DNA from: Vulcanimicrobiia bacterium
Lineage (GTDB): Bacteria; Vulcanimicrobiota; Vulcanimicrobiia; Vulcanimicrobiales; Vulcanimicrobiaceae
Assembly (NCBI GenBank): GCA_025451135.1
Contig: JANWKW010000102.1
Coordinates: 1-5,690, forward strand
Length of the DNA: 5,690 nt
Direction of reading: 5' to 3'
Below are positions 1 to 5,660 of this stretch, one piece after another. The notes under the pieces are model-generated. The model searched no databases. It saw nothing but the letters and a program-made list of their open reading frames with translations, and was not told the origin of the DNA. How positions within the stretch are numbered: position 1 is the first letter of the stretch; each line of letters begins with the position of its first letter. The position numbers were made by a program, and so were the translations under genes.

Positions 1-87
1 GAGCGGCTCGATCCGGTCATGCCGCACTGGCGACTCGTCGGGCGAGATCTCCACGACGTCGCGTCCTACGTGATGACGCTCAAGTAG
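1..87 (+). CDS. C-terminal fragment of a probable c-type cytochrome (5' end outside window)
   Basis: The frame is open from base 1 and ends at TAG 85-87, giving 28 residues. The fragment contains an MPHW segment (residues 7-10), then a charged helix and a DVASYVMTLK end. This is the usual end of a class I cytochrome c domain: the Met of an 'MP.(W/F)' loop is the sixth haem ligand, followed by an amphipathic helix ending 'aaYlrsLk'. The CXXCH haem site would lie upstream of the window, so haem binding cannot be confirmed. If the call is right, the protein is periplasmic or membrane-attached and carries electrons in a respiratory chain. It converges on the minus-strand DUF4760-like gene with 6 bases between stops and no visible terminator. 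The call rests on a short motif only, and an unrelated C-terminus is possible. Confidence 0.5.
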   Translation, partial: ERLDPVMPHWRLVGRDLHDVASYVMTLK

Positions 88-93
88 CGCGGG

Positions 94-660
94 CTACGTC
101 TTTCGCTCCATCGCGTCGATCATCGAGGTGTCGGGCGGCATCCTGCGCGCTCCCGGCGGGTACGACGACGGATGTCTCGCGTGATAGTCTTCGGCAACGG
201 TCGCCAGATATTCGAAATTCTCCCACAGCGCGTCGTTTCCGATGGCCTTTCGCGCGGCGAAGGTGATCGGCGCGGTCCGCTTCCAGGCCAGCGAGATGAC
301 GGCGGCCCAATAGTCGCAGGTGATGTCCTTATCGATCATCCCGCGCTTGACCAACGTGCCGATGCTCTCCAGCAGATTGCCGAGGGTGGCGACGGCGAGG
401 TAGTCGGGATCGACCGGCGGGAAGACGGCGATCCTCTGAAGTTCCGCCGGGTCTGCCAGGCGTTTGGGGAGTTCGTGCGCGATGAATCCGAGCGTACGGC
501 GCGTCTCGGCCGCTTCCATCGTCTCCCGGCAGTGCATCAGCGCGGTGATCTGATTGGCGGCGCGCATGTGGCGCAGCTGCACGAGCGCCGCGATCGCGGT
601 GCCGGCGACGACGAGCAGCGTCCCGAGGGCGGCGAGGGCCGTGACCCACTCTGCGCTCAT
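94..660 (-). CDS. DUF4760-like small membrane-anchored protein of unknown function
   Basis: The protein has 188 residues. An N-terminal hydrophobic helix (about residues 5-28, preceded by MSAEW and followed by QLRHMRAAN) should anchor it in the membrane. The rest is a soluble, mostly helical domain. It carries a LGNLLESIGTLVKRGMID stretch (93-110), an Arg/Trp-rich helix pair (117-146) and ENFEYLATVAEDY (157-169). This order (one TM, a helix with 'E.ig.Lv..g.id', then 'W..fe.La') matches my memory of the DUF4760 family, whose function is not established. The last ~20 residues are Pro/Arg-rich and probably disordered. The ATG at 660-658 lies 5 bases after the mccB stop. No good SD is visible (TAGAGCGG directly precedes the ATG), so translation is probably coupled to mccB. 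Whether it has any role in acyl-CoA metabolism is unknown. Confidence 0.75.
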   Translation of the reverse strand: MSAEWVTALAALGTLLVVAGTAIAALVQLRHMRAANQITALMHCRETMEAAETRRTLGFIAHELPKRLADPAELQRIAVFPPVDPDYLAVATLGNLLESIGTLVKRGMIDKDITCDYWAAVISLAWKRTAPITFAARKAIGNDALWENFEYLATVAEDYHARHPSSYPPGARRMPPDTSMIDAMERKT

Positions 661-665
661 CCGCT

Positions 666-2249
666 CTACATCCGGAAGATGCCGAACGCGGTCGGCGGCT
701 GCGGTGCGTTCGCGGCCGCCTCGAGGCCGATCGCGAGCACCTTGCGCGTGTCGACCGGATCGATCACGCCGTCGTCCCACATCCGCGCGGTCGAGAAGTA
801 CGGGCTGCCTTCGGTCTCGTACTTCGCCAGGATCGGCGCTTCGAAGGCGGCCTTTTCTTCGTCGCTCATCTCGCCCTTGACGGTCGAAAGGACGCTTGCG
901 GCCTGCGGCCCCCCCATCACGCTGATGCGCGCGTTCGGCCACATCCACAACTGGCGCGGCGAATAGGCGCGTCCGCACATACCGTAGTTGCCGGCGCCGA
1001 AGCTGCCGCCGATGACGACCGTGAACTTGGGCACCTCGGCGCAGGCGACCGCCATCACCAGTTTGGCGCCGTCCTTGGCGATGCCGCCGTTCTCGTATTC
1101 CTTGCCGACCATGAAGCCGGTGATGTTCTGCAGGAACACGAGCGGCGTGCCGCGCTGCGCGCACAGTTCGATGAAGTGCGCGCCTTTGAGCGCCGACTCG
1201 CTGAACAGGATGCCGTTGTTGGCGACGATGCCGACCGGGTGTCCCTCGATGGCGGCGAAGCCGCAGACCAGCGTGGTGCCGTAGCGAGCCTTGAACTCGT
1301 GGAACTCCGAACCGTCGACCAGCCGCGCGATCACCTCGCGCACGTCGTAGCCGATCCGGGCGTCGGCCGGGATGATGCCGTAGATCTCGTCCGGGTCGTA
1401 CTTGGGGGGCGCCGGTTCGCGGCGGTCCCACTGGGCGGGCAGTTCGCGATGCAGATCCCGCACGATCTCGCGCACGATGCCGAGCGCGTGTTCGTCGTTC
1501 TCGGCCAGATGATCGGCGACGCCCGAGATGCGCGTGTGTACGTCGGCGCCGCCCAGTTCCTCCGCCGTCACCACCTCGCCGGTGGCGGCCTTCACCAGCG
1601 GCGGTCCGCCCAAGAAGATGGTGCCGTTGCCTTTGACGATCACGGTCTCGTCGCTCATGGCCGGCACGTACGCGCCGCCGGCGGTGCACGAACCCATCAC
1701 CGCCGCGATCTGCGGGATGCGTTTGCCCGACATGCGGGCCTGGTTGTAGAAGATCCGGCCGAAGTGATCGCGGTCCGGGAACACGTCGGCCTGCAGCGGC
1801 AAGAACGCGCCGCCCGAGTCGACCAGGTAGATGCACGGCAGATGGTTCTGCTCGGCGATCTCTTGCGCGCGCAGATGCTTCTTGACGGTCATCGGGTAGT
1901 ACGTGCCGCCCTTGACGGTCGCGTCGTTGGCGACGACGACGCAGTGCATGCCTTCGACGATGCCGATGCCGGTCACGATGCCGGCCGCGGGCGACGCGTC
2001 GTCGTACATCCCACCGGCGGCCAACGCCGAGAATTCGAGGAAGTCCGTGCCGGGGTCGACCAAGCGCTCGATACGCTCGCGGGCGGGCAGCTTGCCGCGT
2101 TTGCGGTGCTTGGCGGTCGCGTCGGCGCCGCCGCCCGCGCGCACTGCTTCGAGGCGCTTGCGCAGGTCGGCGGAGAGATCGCGCATCCGGCGCGCGTTGG
2201 CGGCGAACGCTTCGGAACGCGTGTCCGTGCGTGATTCCAGCAGTGCCAT
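666..2249 (-). CDS. mccB: 3-methylcrotonyl-CoA carboxylase, carboxyltransferase (beta) subunit
   Basis: This 527-residue protein is full length for the family (about 530-560). It moves the carboxyl group from carboxybiotin to 3-methylcrotonyl-CoA, giving 3-methylglutaconyl-CoA in leucine/isovalerate catabolism, in the cytoplasm as a complex with a biotinylated alpha subunit. Both crotonase-fold lobes are present. The N lobe has RGKLPARERIERLVDPG (51-67), NDATVKGGTYYPMTVKKHL (108-126), CIYLVDSGGAFLPLQ (139-153) and the oxyanion-hole segment GSCTAGGAYVPAMSDE (186-201). The C lobe has FLQNITGFMVGKEYE (372-386) and GGSFGAGNYGMCGRAYSP (414-431). The last motif and GGTYYP mark the methylcrotonyl/geranyl-CoA branch, not propionyl-CoA or acetyl-CoA carboxylase. 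Geranyl-CoA carboxylase is the main alternative. The ATG at 2249-2247 fits the usual N-terminus, although no clear SD precedes it. It is the first gene of its unit and no alpha subunit is adjacent. It is also named liuB. Confidence 0.93.
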   Translation of the reverse strand: MALLESRTDTRSEAFAANARRMRDLSADLRKRLEAVRAGGGADATAKHRKRGKLPARERIERLVDPGTDFLEFSALAAGGMYDDASPAAGIVTGIGIVEGMHCVVVANDATVKGGTYYPMTVKKHLRAQEIAEQNHLPCIYLVDSGGAFLPLQADVFPDRDHFGRIFYNQARMSGKRIPQIAAVMGSCTAGGAYVPAMSDETVIVKGNGTIFLGGPPLVKAATGEVVTAEELGGADVHTRISGVADHLAENDEHALGIVREIVRDLHRELPAQWDRREPAPPKYDPDEIYGIIPADARIGYDVREVIARLVDGSEFHEFKARYGTTLVCGFAAIEGHPVGIVANNGILFSESALKGAHFIELCAQRGTPLVFLQNITGFMVGKEYENGGIAKDGAKLVMAVACAEVPKFTVVIGGSFGAGNYGMCGRAYSPRQLWMWPNARISVMGGPQAASVLSTVKGEMSDEEKAAFEAPILAKYETEGSPYFSTARMWDDGVIDPVDTRKVLAIGLEAAANAPQPPTAFGIFRM

Positions 2250-2257
2250 CGAGTGCG

Positions 2258-2280
2258 CGGTTCGGTTAGCCTGCGGTTAG
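2258..2280. repeat. Triple CGGTT direct repeat in the mccB upstream region, possible operator
   Basis: CGGTT occurs at 2258-2262, 2263-2267 and 2274-2278. The last two copies extend to CGGTTAG, with starts 11 bases apart (about one helical turn). The block begins 9 bases upstream of the mccB ATG (read on the minus strand as CTAACCG...CTAACCG...AACCG), so it covers the region where the mccB promoter or a repressor site would be expected. It is seen directly in the sequence. A regulatory role is inference, and no known operator consensus is recognised. Confidence 0.35.
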
Positions 2281-2319
2281 ACCTTCGCGCGGGACGGCCG
2301 CGGAGCGCCCGTTCTGCGC

Positions 2320-2332
2320 TACACTTCCGGTA
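2320..2332 (+). promoter_or_regulatory. Probable -10 element (TACACT) giving a leaderless mRNA for the DUF1800 gene
   Basis: TACACT at 2320-2325 fits the TANNNT core of a sigma-70-type -10 box. Six bases separate it from the A of the ATG at 2332, which is the normal distance to a transcription start, so the transcript would begin at the start codon. Consistent with this, no purine-rich SD lies before the ATG. The only in-frame alternative back to the TAG at 2278-2280 is a CTG. No convincing -35 hexamer is visible, which is common for leaderless promoters in high-GC bacteria. Confidence 0.5.
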
Positions 2333-3807
2333 TGGCAAACGTCGATGTAGCCGGGATCCACCGCCCGGCGGGCACGCTCGATGCGGCCGGCGCGTTGCGC
2401 CCCTACGGCGGACCTTGGAACGAACGGCTGGCCGCCCACCTGATGCGCCGCGCGGGCTTCGGCGGCTCGCCGGACGAGATCCGCGCGATGGCCGCGATGT
2501 CGCCCGCCGAGGCGGTCGGCTCCCTGATCCACTTCCCGTCGACGGCGAACATGCCGCAGCCGGCCGACGTGTTCGACCCGGTCGCCTACCTGCGCGGCCA
2601 ATTCGGGAACCAGCGTCCGGCCGACATGACCGAGGACCAGAAGCGCGAGCGCAACAAGGGCCTGCGAATGCAGGAGCGCCAGTCGGTGCTCGCCCTGCAG
2701 GCGTGGTGGCTGGACCGCATGCTCAACTCGCCGGCGCCGCTTCAAGAGAAGATGGCGCTCTACTTCCACGGGCATTTCACGAGTGCGGCCATCCAGAAGG
2801 GCGTGACGCCGCCGATGGTGCTGGCGCAGAACCAGCTCTTCCGTTCCAATGCGCTCGGCAATCTGCGCGAACTGACGCGCGGCGTCTCCAAGGATCCTGC
2901 GATGCTGATCTACTTGGACAACGCGCTCAACGTCGCGACCCATCCGAACGAGAACTACGCGCGCGAGCTGATGGAGCTCTTCACGCTGGGCGTGGACCAC
3001 TACACCGAGAACGACGTGCGCGAATCCGCGCGCGCCTGGTCGGGATGGACGGTCTTCCGGCGCACCGGAGAGGCCGGGTTCGTCGGGACGCGCCACGACG
3101 ACGGGACCAAGACGTTCCTGGGCAAGACCGGGAACTTCAACGGCGACGACATCGTCGATATCATCTTCGAACAGCCGCAGGCCGCGACGTTCTTCGCCGG
3201 CAGCCTGCTCAACTATTTCGTCTACAACGATCCGGAACCGGCGCTGGTCGACGCAGTGGCGGCCTTGATCCGCAAGCACGACTTCGAACTAGCGCCGGTG
3301 ATGTCGACGCTGCTGCGCAGCGACGTGTTCTTCAGCGAGCGCGCCTACCGCGCGCTGGTCAAGAGCCCGGCCGAGTTCGTCGTCGGCGCGCACAAGGCGC
3401 TCGGGCTCACCACGCTCGATCCGACGGCGCAGCGGGGGATGAACCAGATGGGTCAGATACTATTCTATCCGCCCAACGTAGCGGGCTGGCCGGGCGGCCA
3501 GAACTGGGTGACCAGCCAGATGGTGATCGCGCGCCAGAACTACGTCGCGGGCCTGGTGAACTCGCAGGTGATGGCGCAGTCGTCGTGGCTGCCGAGCGTG
3601 CCGATGACGGCTGGGCCCGCGGCGGCGGCGCTGATCGCGTCGATCCTTCAGGGCGACGCCTCGCCGCTCGCGACCGCGCAGCTGGCGAGCTACCTCAACG
3701 GCGCGAGCGAGTCCGCGTTGGGCATGCTCTCCGGCGAGAATCGCGACGAGCGCGTGCGCGGAGCCGCCTATCTCACGATGGCGATGCCCGCCTTCCAGTT
3801 GGCTTAG
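2332..3807 (+). CDS. DUF1800 domain-containing protein
   Basis: The protein has 491 residues and matches DUF1800 (PF08811) along most of its length. An early MRRAGFGGSPDEIR motif lies at about residues 38-51. LQEKMALYFHGHFTS (137-151) follows, then DPAMLIYLDN (188-197), HPNENYARELMELFTLG (204-220), a 'ARAWSGWTVF' segment, 'RHDDGTKTFLG' and a C-terminal 'FYPPNVAGWPGG'. The biochemical role of the family is unknown. Its genes are very often paired with a DUF1501 gene, as here. No signal peptide or TM helix is visible at the N-terminus, so either it stays in the cytoplasm or it leaves with its partner. It is the first gene of a two-gene operon and its start appears leaderless. Its TAG stop overlaps the SD of the next gene, so the two products are probably made in fixed proportion. 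Family assignment is firm; function is open. Confidence 0.93.
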   Translation: MANVDVAGIHRPAGTLDAAGALRPYGGPWNERLAAHLMRRAGFGGSPDEIRAMAAMSPAEAVGSLIHFPSTANMPQPADVFDPVAYLRGQFGNQRPADMTEDQKRERNKGLRMQERQSVLALQAWWLDRMLNSPAPLQEKMALYFHGHFTSAAIQKGVTPPMVLAQNQLFRSNALGNLRELTRGVSKDPAMLIYLDNALNVATHPNENYARELMELFTLGVDHYTENDVRESARAWSGWTVFRRTGEAGFVGTRHDDGTKTFLGKTGNFNGDDIVDIIFEQPQAATFFAGSLLNYFVYNDPEPALVDAVAALIRKHDFELAPVMSTLLRSDVFFSERAYRALVKSPAEFVVGAHKALGLTTLDPTAQRGMNQMGQILFYPPNVAGWPGGQNWVTSQMVIARQNYVAGLVNSQVMAQSSWLPSVPMTAGPAAAALIASILQGDASPLATAQLASYLNGASESALGMLSGENRDERVRGAAYLTMAMPAFQLA

Positions 3808-3810
3808 GAG
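3806..3810 (+). promoter_or_regulatory. Shine-Dalgarno site of the DUF1501 gene, overlapping the DUF1800 stop
   Basis: AGGAG at 3806-3810 shares its first two bases with the TAG stop of the upstream gene (3805-3807) and is 6 bases from the ATG at 3817. This supports the chosen start and suggests translational coupling. It contrasts with the absence of an SD at the first gene of the operon. Confidence 0.8.
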
Positions 3811-3816
3811 AAGATC

Positions 3817-5037
3817 ATGCAACGTACTTCATTCTTGCTCGGCGCGCTCAGCGGCATCACGGTCGTCGCGAACGCCGATCACATCTTCGCCCAGGCGCTG
3901 GCCGCCTCGCCGCTGCCGGGCCTGCCCGGCGGCGCGAACCGGACGCTGCTGCTTATCAACCTGCAGGGCGGCAACGACGGGCTCAACTGCGTGGTGCCCC
4001 ACGGGAATCCGGACTACTATCGCGTCCGTCCGTCGCTCGCGATCGGCCGCGACCAGGTGCTCGCGATCGACGCGCAGCTCGGCTTCAATCCGCAGATGCG
4101 GGCGCTCAAAGCGCTCTACGACAAGGGCTCGGTGGCGGTCGTCCAAGGCGTCGGCTATCCCGATCCGGATCACTCGCACTTCCGCTCGACCGAGATCTGG
4201 CAGACGGCCGCGCCGGACAAGTACCTGCACACCGGCTGGCTCGGCCGCTACATGGACGAAGCCGGACTGCCGGCGGACAACCTCTTCAACGGCGTGGCGC
4301 TCTCGCAGGTGCTGCCCGAGGTGATGGTCGCGACCAAGACCGACGTGCCGGCGATCCCGAGCGAGCGCGGCTACGGTCTGATCTCCGACCGCAACGCCGC
4401 CTCGCGGGCGACCTACACCCAGGTCGTGCGCGACGCGCGTCAGCCGTTCAGCTCGCCGTATCTCTCGCACGTGATGGAGATCGAGGATCATTCGCAGCGC
4501 GGTTCGCAAGAGCTGCCCAAATTGATCGCCGGCTACAAGCCGGCCGGCGCGTATCCGGCCACGGCGCTCGGTCGCAGTCTCTCGCTCGCCGCTCAGATCG
4601 TCGGGAGCAAGCTCGGCACCAAGGTGATCTACGTCCAGCACGGCTCGTTCGACACGCACGTCTCGCAGGTGCAGACCCAGAACCGCCTGCTCGGCGAGTT
4701 CTCCGACGCGATCGCCGCCTTCTACGCCGACCTGGCCGCCCACGGCAGCGACGGCGACGTGCTGACGATGACGTTCTCGGAGTTCGGCCGCCGGATCGAA
4801 GAGAACGGCAGCCGGGGCACCGACCACGGCGAGGCCAGCCCGCTCTTCCTGATCGGCGGCAACGTCAAGGGCGGCATGTACGGCGCTTCGCCGGACCTGA
4901 GCAACACCTCCAACGGCAACGTCAGATTCGGCACCGACTTCCGCTCGGTCTACGCGACCGTCCTGGAGCGCTGGCTCGGCAAACCGTCGCAGAAGATCCT
5001 CAGCGGCACCTTCCCGACGCTCCCCGTCCTGGCGTAA
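3817..5037 (+). CDS. DUF1501 family protein, AlkP-like fold, probably exported
   Basis: The 406-residue protein matches DUF1501 (PF07394), a family placed with the alkaline-phosphatase-like superfamily. The signature blocks are in order: LQGGNDGLN (49-57), DPDHSHFRSTEIW (116-128), TGWLGRY, HGSFDTH (275-281), FSEFGRR (320-326), TDHGEASPLFLIGG (335-348) and a final FRSVYATVLERWLG. The Asp/Glu/His residues in these blocks (D54, H119/H121, D279, H281, E322, D336, H337) would suit a metal site of the AlkP type. The substrate is unknown. The first ~30 residues (MQRTSFLLGALSGITVV...AQALAAS) look like an export signal. They have only one Arg before the FLLGA core, whereas many DUF1501 proteins start with a twin-arginine motif, so Sec export or a degenerate Tat signal is possible. 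It is cotranscribed with the DUF1800 gene after a 9-base gap. Confidence 0.93.
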   Translation: MQRTSFLLGALSGITVVANADHIFAQALAASPLPGLPGGANRTLLLINLQGGNDGLNCVVPHGNPDYYRVRPSLAIGRDQVLAIDAQLGFNPQMRALKALYDKGSVAVVQGVGYPDPDHSHFRSTEIWQTAAPDKYLHTGWLGRYMDEAGLPADNLFNGVALSQVLPEVMVATKTDVPAIPSERGYGLISDRNAASRATYTQVVRDARQPFSSPYLSHVMEIEDHSQRGSQELPKLIAGYKPAGAYPATALGRSLSLAAQIVGSKLGTKVIYVQHGSFDTHVSQVQTQNRLLGEFSDAIAAFYADLAAHGSDGDVLTMTFSEFGRRIEENGSRGTDHGEASPLFLIGGNVKGGMYGASPDLSNTSNGNVRFGTDFRSVYATVLERWLGKPSQKILSGTFPTLPVLA

Positions 5038-5095
5038 GGGGGCTCCTCCTCGTGAGAACATGACCGTTTCTTGACAGTCGGACTTTTCTCGCAGG

Positions 5096-5137
5096 TGGCC
5101 TCCCCGGGCGGGACTAATCTGAGGCCAATCGGATTGG
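5096..5137. promoter_or_regulatory. Two overlapping inverted repeats upstream of the PadR gene
   Basis: TGGCCTC (5096-5102) and GAGGCCA (5121-5127) form a perfect 7-bp dyad around an 18-base centre, which holds CCCGGG and a TAATCT hexamer (5115-5120) resembling a -10 box. CCAATC (5125-5130), one G, and GATTGG (5132-5137) form a second perfect dyad. The two share bases 5125-5127, so as RNA they could not both form fully. As DNA they are typical sizes for a dimeric regulator's operator, and autoregulation by the PadR protein encoded downstream is a plausible reading. The known PadR consensus (ATGT-N8-ACAT type) is not present. No U-tract follows, so I do not call a terminator for the DUF1501 operon here. 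Confidence 0.4.
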
Positions 5138-5139
5138 AG

Positions 5140-5168
5140 TTGCTGCTGGTCCGTTCGGCCCATAAGAA
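5140..5168 (+). promoter_or_regulatory. Weak candidate sigma-70-type promoter for the uORF/PadR unit
   Basis: TTGCTG (5140-5145) and TAAGAA (5163-5168) are separated by 17 bases, the optimal spacer. Each matches only three of six consensus positions. The start would fall near 5175. TAATCT at 5115-5120 is an alternative -10 with no good partner hexamer. The TTGACA at 5071-5076 is a perfect -35 hexamer, but nothing resembling a -10 lies 16-18 bases after it. The transcription start of the PadR gene is therefore uncertain. Confidence 0.25.
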
Positions 5169-5188
5169 TCGGAGAAGTAGCCGTTTTC

Positions 5189-5248
5189 ATGGAGTTCGTG
5201 GAGGAGGGGCATAAGGCCCCAATCAGTTTCGCGCGGGGTGTCGCTTGA
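5189..5248 (+). CDS. Possible 19-codon upstream ORF overlapping the PadR start
   Basis: An ATG at 5189-5191 opens a 19-residue frame (MEFVEEGHKAPISFARGVA) that ends at TGA 5246-5248. The TGA shares two bases with the TTG start of the PadR gene at 5245-5247. A GGAGAAG stretch (5171-5177) lies upstream at a somewhat long distance. The frame includes a small hairpin (GGGGC 5206-5210 and GCCCC 5216-5220, loop ATAAG). A TTGA stop-start overlap is a common arrangement for reinitiation, so ribosomes ending this ORF could start the TTG-initiated regulator. The peptide has no recognisable function. A frame this short can arise by chance; the overlap is the only argument for it. Confidence 0.3.
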   Translation: MEFVEEGHKAPISFARGVA

Positions 5249-5631
5249 AGCAGTTCGCTGATCCGACGGCGTTTTCGAACGTCGTCCCGCTCAAGGAGAG
5301 CGGTCTCCCCCCGAAGGGGACCCCGAAGAACTATCTGATGGCGTGGTTGCTGGTCATGCTCAAAGAGCGCGACCTGCACGGCTACGAGATCATGAAAGCG
5401 CTCAAAGAGCGCTTCGACGTGATCACGGACCCGGGGACGGTCTATCGCGCCCTGCGCCAGCTCGAACGCGAAGGCTATATCTCGTCATGGTGGGATCCGA
5501 AAGAACAGGGACCGGCGCGGCGGGTCTACACGCTGACGGCCGCCGGCACGAACGCGCTCGGCCTGTGGAGCACGGCGCTGGAACAATATCGCTCCAACCT
5601 CGACGCGTTCTTCGACCTTTACCGCGCCTGA
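5245..5631 (+). CDS. PadR-family transcriptional regulator, PhaQ-like
   Basis: The 128-residue protein has the PadR winged-helix fold: KNYLMAWLLVMLKERDLHGYEIMKAL (28-53) as the first helices, TDPGTVYRALRQLEREGYI (61-79) as the recognition helix, and WWDPKEQGPARRVYTLTAAG (82-101) as the wing. One C-terminal helix (104-127) should be the dimerisation arm, so it belongs to the short PadR subtype. The blocks GTPKNYL, DPGTVYR.LRQLE, WD...GPARR.Y.LT.AG and a final FF.LY resemble the poly-beta-hydroxybutyrate-responsive repressor PhaQ as I remember it. No PHA gene is in the window, so the ligand is uncertain. I prefer the TTG start at 5245 (GGGGTG 4 bases before it) over the ATG at 5338. The ATG would remove the GTPKNY block, which homologues appear to keep, and lacks an SD. 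An in-frame TAA at 5212-5214 rules out a longer form. Confidence 0.87.
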   Translation: MKQFADPTAFSNVVPLKESGLPPKGTPKNYLMAWLLVMLKERDLHGYEIMKALKERFDVITDPGTVYRALRQLEREGYISSWWDPKEQGPARRVYTLTAAGTNALGLWSTALEQYRSNLDAFFDLYRA

Positions 5632-5655
5632 AAAAGGGGAGCGAAGCGACCTCCC
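5631..5655 (-). terminator. Weak intrinsic terminator candidate in the minus-strand sense
   Basis: GGGAG (5637-5641) and CTCCC (5651-5655) form a 5-bp GC-rich stem with a 9-base loop. On the minus strand the stem is followed by C and then TTTTT (complement of the A run 5631-5635), which is the order expected of a rho-independent terminator for a gene entering from the right. On the plus strand the hairpin lies just after the PadR stop but lacks a T run. The stem is short, so strength is doubtful. Confidence 0.35.
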
Positions 5656-5660
5656 TCTCC

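Noticed and set aside
172..966. A 264-residue plus-strand frame, and another long plus-strand frame at 1176-2234
   Set aside because: Both are antisense to the DUF4760-like gene and mccB and show no recognisable family.
97..1836. A 580-residue minus-strand frame that would fuse the DUF4760-like protein to a long N-terminal part
   Set aside because: The N-terminal part is the mccB sequence read out of frame. The real start is the ATG at 660-658, just after the mccB stop.
2253..5063. A 936-residue plus-strand open frame spanning the DUF1800/DUF1501 genes
   Set aside because: It is Arg/Ala/Gly-rich with no domain signature and overlaps two well-supported genes in another frame. It is an effect of high GC with few stop codons.
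5071..5076. A perfect TTGACA hexamer as the PadR -35 box
   Set aside because: No -10-like hexamer lies 16-18 bases downstream; the nearest (TAATCT, 5115) is 38 bases away.
5038..5090. A rho-independent terminator for the DUF1800/DUF1501 operon near the TTTT at 5084-5087
   Set aside because: Only a 3-bp CCG/CGG stem can be drawn before the T run, which is too weak to call.
3829..5379. A 516-residue minus-strand open frame opposite the DUF1501 gene, the intergenic region and the PadR start
   Set aside because: Its composition is that of an antisense shadow (Arg/Val/Asp-rich, no motif) and it runs across an evident intergenic region.
5358..5412. A 13-bp direct repeat GCTCAAAGAGCGC at 5358-5370 and 5400-5412
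   Set aside because: It is in phase within the PadR coding sequence and encodes LKER twice in the helical region. Protein constraint and codon preference explain it.
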